From Deltaproteobacteria bacterium (GTDB lineage Bacteria; Desulfobacterota; Desulfarculia; Adiutricales; Adiutricaceae), in NCBI GenBank assembly GCA_031263485.1, contig JAISFS010000099.1, positions 26,497-90,496 of the forward strand: a DNA stretch of 64,000 bases, written 5' to 3'. Position numbers and translations under genes: made by a program. This document shows positions 19,367 to 26,725 of the stretch, piece by piece; position 1 is the first letter of the stretch; each line of letters starts with the position of its first letter. A model generated the notes under the pieces. The model saw only the letters and a program-made list of their open reading frames with translations. It was not told the DNA's origin and searched no databases.

Positions 19367-20791
19367 CTAAGGGATACCGCGCCACCATGGCCTGTACAGC
19401 GCCTGCTCATCGTCCAGAAGCACCGTCTCCCCGATAAGCGGCGTCACGAGACGGAAGGCGCTTGTCCGCGCGGCCCCGTCAAAGGCACGCTCCAGCGGCT
19501 CGTCCCAGGGATGCACCGCTATCGCGAACTTTCCCAGATGCACTGGCATATAGCGTCTGAGCCTCAAATCCAGCGCCGCCGTCAGGGCCTCCTCTGGCGT
19601 CATGTGAATCTCCGGCCAGGCGAAATCATACTGCCCCGCGTCCAGAAGCCCCAGATCGAAAGGTCCCAGCCTGTCGCCAGCCTCCATGAAGTGCGGCCCG
19701 TAGCCGGAATCGCCGCTGTAGAAGATCTTCCTGCCGCCCCCCGACACCGCGAAGCCCGTCCAAAGCGCCCTGTCCATGCGCACTCCCCGGTTGGAGCCAT
19801 GGCGGGCAGGAACGAGCGCCACCTCCAGGCCTCCTATCCGGAAGCTGTCCCACCACAGGCCCTCGCGGATCCTCTCTGGGTCCCAGCCCCAGCGTTCCAG
19901 GTGCGCCCCCGTGCCCAGCCCGCATACGACCGCGCGGGTGCGCTCCCGGAGCGCGACTGCGGCGGCCTGATCAAGGTGATCGAAGTGGTCGTGACTTATC
20001 AGAAGGATGTCTATCTCGGGGAAGTCCTCGGCCGAGTAGATCTCCGTCCCCGGAAAGGCCCCGTTCACGTATTTTACCGGGGAGGCGTAACGGCCCAGGA
20101 CAGGGTCGGCCGCGACCGTGGCCCCCGCCAGCCTCAGCACGAATGACGAGTGCCCCAGCCAGACCAGGCTCCCCTCGGGAAGGCTTTTGAGGTCAGACTT
20201 CCGAGTCGGGAGCGGCACGGCCGGGACTTTGCGGGGGGCCGGATCCAGGGCGCGGGAGAGCATTTCCAGGACACCCGTCCCCTCGGCGCTCCTGGAAGTG
20301 GGGATCTCGTTCAGGAAAACCCCGTCGCGATAAAGCGGCGAGCCCTCGGCCCGCCGCATCCTCTCGCCAGACGGGAGCGCCCCGAACCTGGGGAGCGAAA
20401 GGAAGACTGTCGCCGCCAAAGCGAGGGCGGCTAAGGGGAGCGCGAGGCCCAGGAGGCTCACCCAGAACATGAGCCTCGCGAAGCCCTTCTCGCGGGGAGT
20501 CGAAGCGCTAAGGGCGGCGCCTTTGCCGCCGGGGCTGTTGCCCAATCCCTCGTCGGAACGCTCGGCTTCCGCAGCATCCGGAAGTGATGCCGTGACGCCT
20601 GAGGTTTCCGTGACTGAAGAAACACCGACCTCGGATTCCGAGGAGAAAGTCGAATCGGTCAAGATTTCTATTGAGGAAGCCGTGTCTGCCGCGGCTGAGG
20701 CGGAGGAAGCCGTGTCTGCCGCTTCGCGCGCTCCGGTAGCTTCCGCCGCGCCGAGCCTGTCGCCCTCACCGTCGTTTTCTCGTCCCGCCAT
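19367..20791 (-). CDS. membrane-anchored metallo-beta-lactamase-fold hydrolase (NAPE-PLD/UlaG-like)
   Basis: 474 residues from ATG 20791, preferred because AGAGG lies seven bases upstream. The N-terminal ~100 residues are a Glu/Ser/Ala-rich low-complexity tail with a repeated AADTASS-type element. One membrane helix follows (about residues 107-133, VSLLGLALPLAALALAATVF), then the hydrolase domain: GSLVWLGHSSFVLRL, the di-metal motif HDHFDHLD (about 268-275), an ARHGSNRG loop, a YSGDSGYGP metal-bridging Asp and a C-terminal PVHLGKF His. This layout matches bacterial homologues of N-acyl-phosphatidylethanolamine phospholipase D and the UlaG group. The substrate is unknown; a phospholipid or phosphodiester is plausible. 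The domain is probably held at the membrane by the single helix. Confidence 0.85.
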   Translation of the reverse strand: MAGRENDGEGDRLGAAEATGAREAADTASSASAAADTASSIEILTDSTFSSESEVGVSSVTETSGVTASLPDAAEAERSDEGLGNSPGGKGAALSASTPREKGFARLMFWVSLLGLALPLAALALAATVFLSLPRFGALPSGERMRRAEGSPLYRDGVFLNEIPTSRSAEGTGVLEMLSRALDPAPRKVPAVPLPTRKSDLKSLPEGSLVWLGHSSFVLRLAGATVAADPVLGRYASPVKYVNGAFPGTEIYSAEDFPEIDILLISHDHFDHLDQAAAVALRERTRAVVCGLGTGAHLERWGWDPERIREGLWWDSFRIGGLEVALVPARHGSNRGVRMDRALWTGFAVSGGGRKIFYSGDSGYGPHFMEAGDRLGPFDLGLLDAGQYDFAWPEIHMTPEEALTAALDLRLRRYMPVHLGKFAIAVHPWDEPLERAFDGAARTSAFRLVTPLIGETVLLDDEQALYRPWWRGIP

Positions 20792-20808
20792 CACGGCACC
20801 TCTAGCCC

Positions 20809-20837
20809 GCATATATCCGCGTTACGCGGATATATGC
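20809..20837. repeat. perfect 13-bp inverted repeat
   Basis: GCATATATCCGCG and CGCGGATATATGC flank a TTA loop, 18 bp upstream of the MBL gene start and 45 bp after the SUFU stop. There is no T-run on either side, so an operator or mRNA 5' stem is more likely than a terminator. Confidence 0.85.
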
Positions 20838-20881
20838 CGACGCGGGCGAATCCCGTGAAATGCCGTTGCTACAGTCCCCCG

Positions 20882-21514
20882 TCAAGCGTTCCGGCACACG
20901 TTCGCTCGATTCACGTTCACCACCTCGGTGACACCGGACTCCGCGAACAGCTCCAAAAGCCTCTTGCCCCCGCAACGGGCGCTGTACTCCCGCTCCTCGG
21001 GGTAGATCGGCACGAGTGACCACAGCGAGAAGGTCGCGCCTTTCCCCTTGATCTCGCAAGCCTTCGGCGGCAAGGTCCGAGGCGGGGCTACCAGGAGGGC
21101 CGTGAAGCCCGTCCCCGCCAGCCGCATCTCGTCCATAACTATCGTGTCGCCGGGACCCACCGCCGTGCCCAGCTCCATCGGCAGGCGGGCAGTTGCAGCC
21201 ATCGCCGTGATAGGCCAGTCGTGGTAGTCCGGCTCGTTGCCGGACTCGAACCTCCCGCTGGAGAGACCCCAGTCGCGAGGCAAGATCATGCAGAGCTCCG
21301 CCCTTCTGTTGTAGCGCGGGTCCTCGGCCTGCAGGAGCACGGCGCTCATGCCTATAGTGAGGAGAACCGAGACATCTTCCCGGATCTTCGGCCGAAACCA
21401 GAGTACGTTAAGTTCGCCCGGTTGGCGCTCGCCTTCGATCCCCGCCAGCTCCTCAGGCGCGAAGCTCCCCAGGAAATGCCTCGCAAGAATCAGGGAGACA
21501 TCGTCCGCCGCCAT
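20882..21514 (-). CDS. suppressor-of-fused (SUFU) domain protein, paralogue 1
   Basis: 210 residues from ATG 21514. This start gives the same length and the same N-terminal pattern (MAxD...L.RH.L....PEEL) as the second paralogue at 42451-43083. Conserved SUFU elements are a central LTIGMSAVLLQ strand, the ELCMILPRDW block, YHDWPITAM, a GDTI-type turn and the C-terminal IYPEEREYSARCGGKRLLEL motif. In bacteria this domain is common in loci of polymorphic toxins and is thought to act as an immunity protein, but no toxin gene is visible here. The gene is cotranscribed at most with the MBL gene 90 bp downstream. Confidence 0.82.
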   Translation of the reverse strand: MAADDVSLILARHFLGSFAPEELAGIEGERQPGELNVLWFRPKIREDVSVLLTIGMSAVLLQAEDPRYNRRAELCMILPRDWGLSSGRFESGNEPDYHDWPITAMAATARLPMELGTAVGPGDTIVMDEMRLAGTGFTALLVAPPRTLPPKACEIKGKGATFSLWSLVPIYPEEREYSARCGGKRLLELFAESGVTEVVNVNRANVCRNA

Positions 21515-21759
21515 TTCATGACCGCCTTTCCGCCGGGCCAGGCCCCGGCCTCCGCCGACGCGACCGCGCCGGGAACAGACATCTTCCAGGATTTTACGCC
21601 TGGACTTTGCCCAAATCAATCTGCGGCCCTTGACCCGGAATGGAGGCACTACTTCCGGCGGAGAGGAGGGGAAACTCCGTCCACCCGCTGCGGCCGCTCG
21701 GGAAATCCGTCTGATAACGCCCGAAACGCGGTTCACCGGATCCCCGGACTTCTCCCTGA

Positions 21760-21862
21760 CACGTTCATGTCGATTGCCAACACCCTGGAGAAAAGCATCG
21801 GGGCATCATGATATCGTGAGTGCCCAAGGATGGGGTGCCCCTGAAAGCGTCTCATGACAAAA
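21760..21862. repeat. dispersed ~105-bp repeat, copy B
   Basis: Second copy of the element at 19232-19337, same orientation, beginning CACGTTCATGTCGATT and ending AAAGCGTCTCATGACAAA. It lies 245 bp upstream of the SUFU start. The rest of 21515-22238 shows no gene. Confidence 0.7.
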
Positions 21863-22238
21863 CTATGCGCGCTCAGCCTCCAGCCGCTTGCAGGAACTCC
21901 CCCCATCGCCTCCCGCTCCTTCCTGCCCGCGCCGTGTTTACGCGAGAAAGGCGGGAGAGATCCAAGCGGGCAGCGAGACACATCGCGAAGGTCGCGGTCC
22001 GGGCAGAGGCGCGCCAAAGCCTGCGGTCGAGACACGCGACCGGGAAGGCGGGGGCGGATTGGCGCGGGCATTTTGCCGAATCCGATTCTCCAAGTTTAAG
22101 AGACGGCGAACCTGCCGTCGCAAACGCTGCCGAACCTTTGGGTTCCCATACCGACACGAAGGGCTCCTTGCCCCGAAGGTTGCCGGATGCCATTCCAGGT
22201 CCCCCCGTCGAAGCGCAAAAAATAAAATGGCCGATTCC

Positions 22239-22267
22239 TTGACAAGACGCGGGATTTGACTTAGCTT
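22239..22267 (+). promoter_or_regulatory. probable promoter of the pirin gene
   Basis: TTGACA (22239-22244), a 17-bp spacer and a weak -10 TAGCTT (22262-22267), giving a leader of about 170 nt. Confidence 0.45.
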
Positions 22268-22442
22268 TGTCTTAGGCAGTCCGCCTTGCGGACGGTCGCC
22301 CGCCCCGCGGCGGGCCAATCCGGAAGAAATAGGCGTCCGTAATGCCCCTAGGCCCGGTCGCCGCTCCCGCCCCCCGCCCGCCTGGCCCTTCCCCGGCGGC
22401 AGGGTACCCGTGCGCCCGAGGAGAGGGCGCTTAGGAGAAAGC

Positions 22443-23297
22443 ATGGCCCTTCGCAAAGTCAAGAAATCCGTCAGGGGACACGCGACCGTAGACGGCGCAG
22501 GAGTGCATCTGGTCCGTGTGCTCGGGATCCGTACAGTATACGACTATGATCCGTTCCTGATGCTCGACTCGTTCGACGGCACCGATTCCTCGGCCTGGAT
22601 CAAGGGGTTTCCGACCCACCCGCACCGCGGGATCGAGACCGTCACCTACCTGATCCAGGGTGAGATCACGCACCGGGACAGCATGGGAAACAGCGGCACC
22701 ATCCGTTGCGGCGAGAGCCAGTGGATGACCGCCGGGAGCGGGATCATGCACTCGGAGATGCCCCTGGACGGCCCCCGCATGCTGGGCGTCCAGATATGGC
22801 TGAACCTGCCCCAGGCCGAGAAGATGGCGCACCCGCTGTACTTCGACATCACCCAGGACAAGATTCCCCTGGTCCAGTCCGGCTTCGGCGAGGCGAGGGT
22901 CATCTCCGGGGAGTTCGGCGGCGCCAGGGGCGTTGACCCCCACCACGTCAAGGCCACCCTGGTGGACTTCCTGATCAACCCCGGCCAGACCGCGCACATC
23001 CCCACCATCGCGGGCGAGAACGCGTTCGTGTTCCTCATCGAGGGCTCGGCCGTTATCGGCGGATTCCCCTACAGCGAGAAGTCCGCGGTCCTTTTCGAGA
23101 TGGAGGGGGACGCAATCGAGGTGAGCGCGCCCAAGGACTCCCCCGTGCGCCTCCTCTTCTTCGAGGGCAAGCCGTTGCGCGAGCCCATCAGCTGGGGAGG
23201 ACCGATCGTCATGAACACCGATGCCGAGATCCGCGAGGCCTTCGAGGAGCTCGAGAGCGGGCGCTTCATCAAGCACAACGCCAGGGACGCCAGCTAG
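22443..23297 (+). CDS. pirin family protein
   Basis: 284-residue bicupin. The start at ATG 22443 follows AGGAG by five bases. The N-terminal cupin holds the pirin metal-site pattern HPHRGIETVTYLIQGEI (about residues 59-75) with a second His in GSGIMHSEMP (about 100-109). The C-terminal cupin is present (INPGQTAHIPTIAGENAFVF and following). Family members act as Fe-dependent quercetinases or as redox-sensing transcription cofactors, and the sequence does not decide between these. The gene stands alone between an upstream promoter and the nickel-uptake leader. Confidence 0.9.
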   Translation: MALRKVKKSVRGHATVDGAGVHLVRVLGIRTVYDYDPFLMLDSFDGTDSSAWIKGFPTHPHRGIETVTYLIQGEITHRDSMGNSGTIRCGESQWMTAGSGIMHSEMPLDGPRMLGVQIWLNLPQAEKMAHPLYFDITQDKIPLVQSGFGEARVISGEFGGARGVDPHHVKATLVDFLINPGQTAHIPTIAGENAFVFLIEGSAVIGGFPYSEKSAVLFEMEGDAIEVSAPKDSPVRLLFFEGKPLREPISWGGPIVMNTDAEIREAFEELESGRFIKHNARDAS

Positions 23298-23820
23298 ACG
23301 CGCCAAGGCGCCAGGGGGCGCAGGGCGGCGTCGGGCGCTTTCGCCCGCCCTCTCACCGGGGGCGCCGCGTTGCCGCAATACCCCGAAAGCCGTCCGGCGT
23401 CCGGCGGAAACCTTGATTCAGGCGGCAGGAGCCGCGCCTCTTCCGGCGATGCCAAGGGACCGGAAATCATGCACAGGAAGCGGCACTCGTCCGGGGAGGG
23501 TAATCCGGCCCACCCCGGACCTTTTTCTCTTCGCGAAGGCCCGCCGGGCGCCGAAGGTGACCGGCCAAAGCCTCCCCGGTCCCTCCCCGAGCCGCCTCCC
23601 CGGCAGGGCATCCGGCTATCTCAGGGAAAAATCGAACATTCCTGGCATTCCTGGCGTCACGCCTATGACGCCCCCTCCTGCCCCACCAAGCTGGCCAGTG
23701 CCTCCAGCCCGATGCCCCGAGCCCGGAATGCCCCCGAGCCCTGCCCCGCCCGGCGTCCAGTGCATGCGGCCCGCCATGCCGCCGGTCGCAGGACGCGACG
23801 CGGGCATACGGGTGCGCTTT
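23298..23820. other. gap between pirin and the nickel-uptake leader
   Basis: 523 bp of Pro/Arg/Ala-like six-frame open sequence with no start-site, domain or repeat evidence. A GC-rich inverted repeat near 23322-23350 (GGGCG...CGCCC) could end pirin transcription but lacks a T-run. Confidence 0.5.
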
Positions 23821-23824
23821 TCCG

Positions 23825-23853
23825 TTGACTCGGGGCCGTTTACAGGATAGACT
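23825..23853 (+). promoter_or_regulatory. promoter of the nikKLM-like operon
   Basis: -35 TTGACT (23825-23830), 17-bp spacer, -10 TAGACT (23848-23853). It would start transcription a few bases before the structured leader that begins at 23868. Confidence 0.6.
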
Positions 23854-23867
23854 CGAATCTCGTTCAA

Positions 23868-24047
23868 GCAACCTTCACGAAGAAGGGTGCGGGCCGCCGA
23901 ACGCGGCCCGCAGGTTGCCGGGGTATCCGGCGTCCGGCTTCGCTTGCCGCTACGCGTCCGCGGTCTTTCACATAGCGATCCGGCCACGAAGGCCGCCCGC
24001 CCCGTTGCCCGGTTTTCCCGGGAAAACGGGCAGGGCGGTTTTTTTTT
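23868..24047 (+). promoter_or_regulatory. structured leader with terminator: candidate metal riboswitch/attenuator
   Basis: The leader begins with a compact three-way junction. P1 is GCAACC (23868-23873) with GGTTGC (23913-23918), enclosing a short hairpin (CTTC/GAAG, 23873-23885) and a perfect 9-bp hairpin (GCGGGCCGC with GCGGCCCGC, 23889-23911). It ends in a strong intrinsic terminator. The nickel-uptake genes follow 24 nt later. I do not recognise NiCo or cobalamin aptamer core motifs, so the ligand is open. Confidence 0.5.
23993..24047 (+). terminator. intrinsic terminator inside the nikK leader
   Basis: The upper stem pairs TGCCCGGTTTTCCC with GGGAAAACGGGCA (one bulge). The lower stem pairs CCGCCC (23993-23998) with GGGCGG (24033-24038) and is followed at once by nine T (24039-24047). 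A competing hairpin GGGCGG/CCGCCC around the T-run (24033-24053) could act as an alternative fold. Confidence 0.65.
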
Positions 24048-24070
24048 CCGCCCCTCGACAAGGTTGCTCC

Positions 24071-24877
24071 ATGAGAAAAAACCTGCGCCCCGCCGCCGTT
24101 ATCTGCACAGTCTTCTCCCTCACCCTCTCGCTTTTCGCCGCCCCCGCCTCAGCCCACTTCGGCATGGTCATCCCCTCCAAGCCAACGGTCACTGAAGCCG
24201 CCGATTCCCGGGTGGACCTCGAGCTGAAGTTCTGGCACCCGTTTGAGAACAGCGGCATGAGCCTCGCGAAGCCCGTCTCCTTCAAAGTCTGGTCCGGCGG
24301 CGAGGCTATCGACCTCACGGGGCAACTGCTTGAGAGGAAGATCGGCGAACTGAGCGCCTGGGGCCTTACCTGGAAAGCCCAGCGTCCGGGCGAGTACGCT
24401 TTCGTGATGGAACCCCAGCCCTACTGGGAACCGGCGGAGGACAAGTTCATCATCCACTACACCAAGGCCTACGTGGACGCCTTCGGCGACGACGAGGGCT
24501 GGAACGAGCCTTTGGGCCTCAAGACAGAGATAGTCCCCCGCGTCAAGCCCGGCGGCCTGTACGCCGGAAACGCCTTCATCGGCAAGGTCCTTTTGGACGG
24601 CAAGCCCGTCGCGGACGGCGAGGTCGAGGTCGAGTGGTACCCAGGGGCCGACAGGAAGGGCGATGCCCCTGCGGAATCCATGGTCACGCAGGTGGTGCTG
24701 ACGGACGCGGACGGCAATTTCGTGTTCGCGCCCCCGGCGGCCGGCTGGTGGGGATTCGCCGCCCTGAACGATGCCGACTTCAAGCTGAAGGCGGACGGGG
24801 TCGACAAGGACGTCGAGCTGGGAGGCGTGCTGTGGGTCTATTTCCACGAGTTCCGGCCTTCCGAGGCGGCCCGATGA
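24071..24877 (+). CDS. nikK: NikK-like periplasmic nickel-uptake component (DUF4198)
   Basis: 268 residues, ATG seven bases after AAGG, with a clear signal peptide ending SASA/HFG near residue 29. The mature protein starts with His (HFGMVIPSKPTV), a feature of NikK proteins, where the N-terminal His can take part in metal binding. DUF4198 features follow: DLELKFWHPFENSGM, WKAQRPGEYAFVMEPQPYWEPAEDKFIIHYTK in pieces, and a C-terminal Ig-like region ending GVLWVYFHEFRP. In delta- and epsilonproteobacteria NikK works with NikL and the ECF components NikMQO. The ATGA overlap with the next gene implies coupling. Confidence 0.85.
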   Translation: MRKNLRPAAVICTVFSLTLSLFAAPASAHFGMVIPSKPTVTEAADSRVDLELKFWHPFENSGMSLAKPVSFKVWSGGEAIDLTGQLLERKIGELSAWGLTWKAQRPGEYAFVMEPQPYWEPAEDKFIIHYTKAYVDAFGDDEGWNEPLGLKTEIVPRVKPGGLYAGNAFIGKVLLDGKPVADGEVEVEWYPGADRKGDAPAESMVTQVVLTDADGNFVFAPPAAGWWGFAALNDADFKLKADGVDKDVELGGVLWVYFHEFRPSEAAR

Positions 24878-25761
24878 CTGCCGGAAGGGCCGCGGCTCAC
24901 GGCGCGAGCTTTCCGACGGCCCCGCCCCCCGCGTATCCGGCCGAGGCGTACCGCGTCCTGGGGGCGGGGATCTGCGCCCTGACGCTGGCCCTGGGCACCG
25001 CGGCGGCCTGCCCCGCCCCGGCCATCGCCCACGCGGTCTACGTCTTCGCCTACGCGGACGGGGACGAGATCTGCACCGAGAGCTACTTTACCCGCAAGAA
25101 CCGCGTGACAGGCGGTCGGATCGTCATGCAGGACGCCTCCGGAAACGAGATCGAGTCCGCCTCAACCGGCGACGACGGAAACCACTGCTTCAGTGCCCCC
25201 CCGGGCGAGGGGGATCTGATCTTCGTGGTGCTGGCGGGCGAGGGCCACCGCGGAGAGTTCTCGTTCCCTGCGGCCGACCGGCCCTCGGTCGCCCCGGCGC
25301 CCGCCCCCGCGGCGCCTTCAACCGCTCCGGAAGCTCCGGCCTCAGGCGCGGGGCCGGAACCGATCTCCGCCTCAGGCGCGGGGCCGGAACCGATCTCCGC
25401 CTCAGGCGCGGCGCCGGAACCGAGTTCAGCCACAGGCGCGGCGCCGGACGCGCCTTTGTCCGGCGCATCAGGCTCACCTGCGGCTGGCACAACCGCTACC
25501 TCCTCCTCCGCCGCCGCCGCCGCCCCTTCATCCTCCCCGTCCGCCGCAACGGCCGGCTTCTCCGAGGAGGCCTTGCGCTCTATCGTGCGCGAGGAGCTCA
25601 AGACACAGATAAGCCCAGTTGTCCGCGCCCTTGCCGAAGCCAGGGAGGACAGGAGCCCCGGCCTCCGAGAGATCGTGGGAGGGCTTGGCTGGGTGGCAGG
25701 CATAAGCGGGCTTGTCCTGTGGCTCAAAAGGGGGCCGGGAACCTCCGGCCAGAAGGACTGA
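24874..25761 (+). CDS. nikL: NikL-like nickel-uptake component
   Basis: 295 residues, starting in the ATGA overlap with nikK. A long N-region precedes a signal sequence (about 29-52, ending IAHA). Then comes the NikL domain, HAVYVFAYADGDEICTESYF and a GGRIVMQDASGNEIE carboxypeptidase-regulatory-like fold (about 52-130). A Pro/Ala/Ser linker (about 135-230) holds four 10-residue repeats (SGAGPEPISA), encoded by exact 30-bp units at 25341-25460. An amphipathic helix (EEALRSIVREELKTQISPVV) and a C-terminal membrane helix (GLGWVAGISGLVLWL) follow. The C-terminal anchor is typical of NikL and should place it beside the permease. Confidence 0.8.
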   Translation: MTAGRAAAHGASFPTAPPPAYPAEAYRVLGAGICALTLALGTAAACPAPAIAHAVYVFAYADGDEICTESYFTRKNRVTGGRIVMQDASGNEIESASTGDDGNHCFSAPPGEGDLIFVVLAGEGHRGEFSFPAADRPSVAPAPAPAAPSTAPEAPASGAGPEPISASGAGPEPISASGAAPEPSSATGAAPDAPLSGASGSPAAGTTATSSSAAAAAPSSSPSAATAGFSEEALRSIVREELKTQISPVVRALAEAREDRSPGLREIVGGLGWVAGISGLVLWLKRGPGTSGQKD

Positions 25762-25764
25762 CGG

Positions 25765-26442
25765 ATGCACATCTCCGAAGGCGTACTCTCCGCCCCCGTG
25801 CTCCTGGCCGGCGCGGGACTCGCCCTGGCGGGCCTCGCGGCGGGGTTCAAGGCCGTCAGGGACGAGGACACCCCCAAGGCGGCCGTGATGTCGGCGGTCT
25901 TCTTCACCGCGTCCCTCATCCACGTGAACCTGGGCCCAAGCTCGGCCCACCTGATCCTGAGCGGCCTTATCGGCCTGATGATGGGCCTTGCCGCCTTCCC
26001 GGTGATCTTCTTCGGGCTCCTTCTGCAGGGCATCCTCTTCGGCTTCGGGGGCATCACCACCCTGGGGGTGAACACCTTCACGATGGCGGCGCCTGCCGCG
26101 CTCTTCGGGACGCTCCTGCGCCCGGCCGTGAACAGCAGGAGCGCCGCCGCGAGCTCGTTCGCCGGCTTTATCTGCGGATCCCTGCCCGTGGCCCTTTCGG
26201 GGCTGTTCGCGGGACTCGCCCTGTACATGTCGGGCGAGCAGGGCCAGTACGCGGCGATCGCCTGGGCCGTCGTAGCCGGCAACCTGCCCGTCGTGGCGAT
26301 CGAGGGCACGGTCTGCATGTTCACGGTCCAGTTTCTCCGCAAGGTCCGCCCGGATCTCTTGAGGCGCCCGGCTTTTGCCGCTGGCGGGGCTGATCCCGCT
26401 GGCGCGGCTGATCCCGCCCCGGCCCTATCGCCTGTGGAATGA
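25765..26442 (+). CDS. nikM: CbiM/NikM-type nickel/cobalt ECF transporter S component
   Basis: 225 residues, six to seven membrane helices. The N-terminus MHISEGVLSAPVLLAG carries the invariant Met-His that, with a second conserved His (here in LIHVNLGPSSAHLIL, residues about 52-66), forms the square-planar Ni/Co site of the CbiM family. FGGITTLGVNTFTMAAPA is another family block. It lies 3 bp after nikL. The partner T component (CbiQ/NikQ) and ATPase (CbiO/NikO) do not follow; the next genes are serpins on the other strand. The energising module must be encoded elsewhere, or the trio acts without it as some CbiMN proteins do. Confidence 0.92.
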   Translation: MHISEGVLSAPVLLAGAGLALAGLAAGFKAVRDEDTPKAAVMSAVFFTASLIHVNLGPSSAHLILSGLIGLMMGLAAFPVIFFGLLLQGILFGFGGITTLGVNTFTMAAPAALFGTLLRPAVNSRSAAASSFAGFICGSLPVALSGLFAGLALYMSGEQGQYAAIAWAVVAGNLPVVAIEGTVCMFTVQFLRKVRPDLLRRPAFAAGGADPAGAADPAPALSPVE

Positions 26443-26535
26443 CCCCCGCCGTAGAGGACGCCCGAGCGTCCGGACGCGCAACGGCCACCGGGGCCAGGCC
26501 GGGGGTTGGCCGCGCTACCCGGAAGGTATCGGCGG

Positions 26536-26573
26536 AAAACGGGGAGTCGTGGTCCCCGGCCTCCGTTTTTTTT
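26536..26573 (+). terminator. probable intrinsic terminator after nikM
   Basis: AAAACGG (26536-26542) pairs with CCGTTTT (26563-26569) around an imperfect inner hairpin. A run of eight T starts in the stem (26566-26573). It lies about 95 bp after the nikM stop. Confidence 0.55.
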
Positions 26574-26725
26574 CCTCCGCGCCGGTCGGAACCACGCCCG
26601 CAACGGTACCGGCGGCCTGATTCAGGCCCGGCGGCCTGGACGCGGAAGCCAGGGTTTCCGACCGGCTACCGGCACCGGCACCGGTATCGGGGAAGGGAGG
26701 CTCGTTCCGGCGCAGGGCAGGAAAG

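Noticed and set aside
23868..24047. Cobalamin riboswitch assignment for the nikK leader
   Set aside because: The B12-box type conserved sequence was not found; only the general switch layout is supported.
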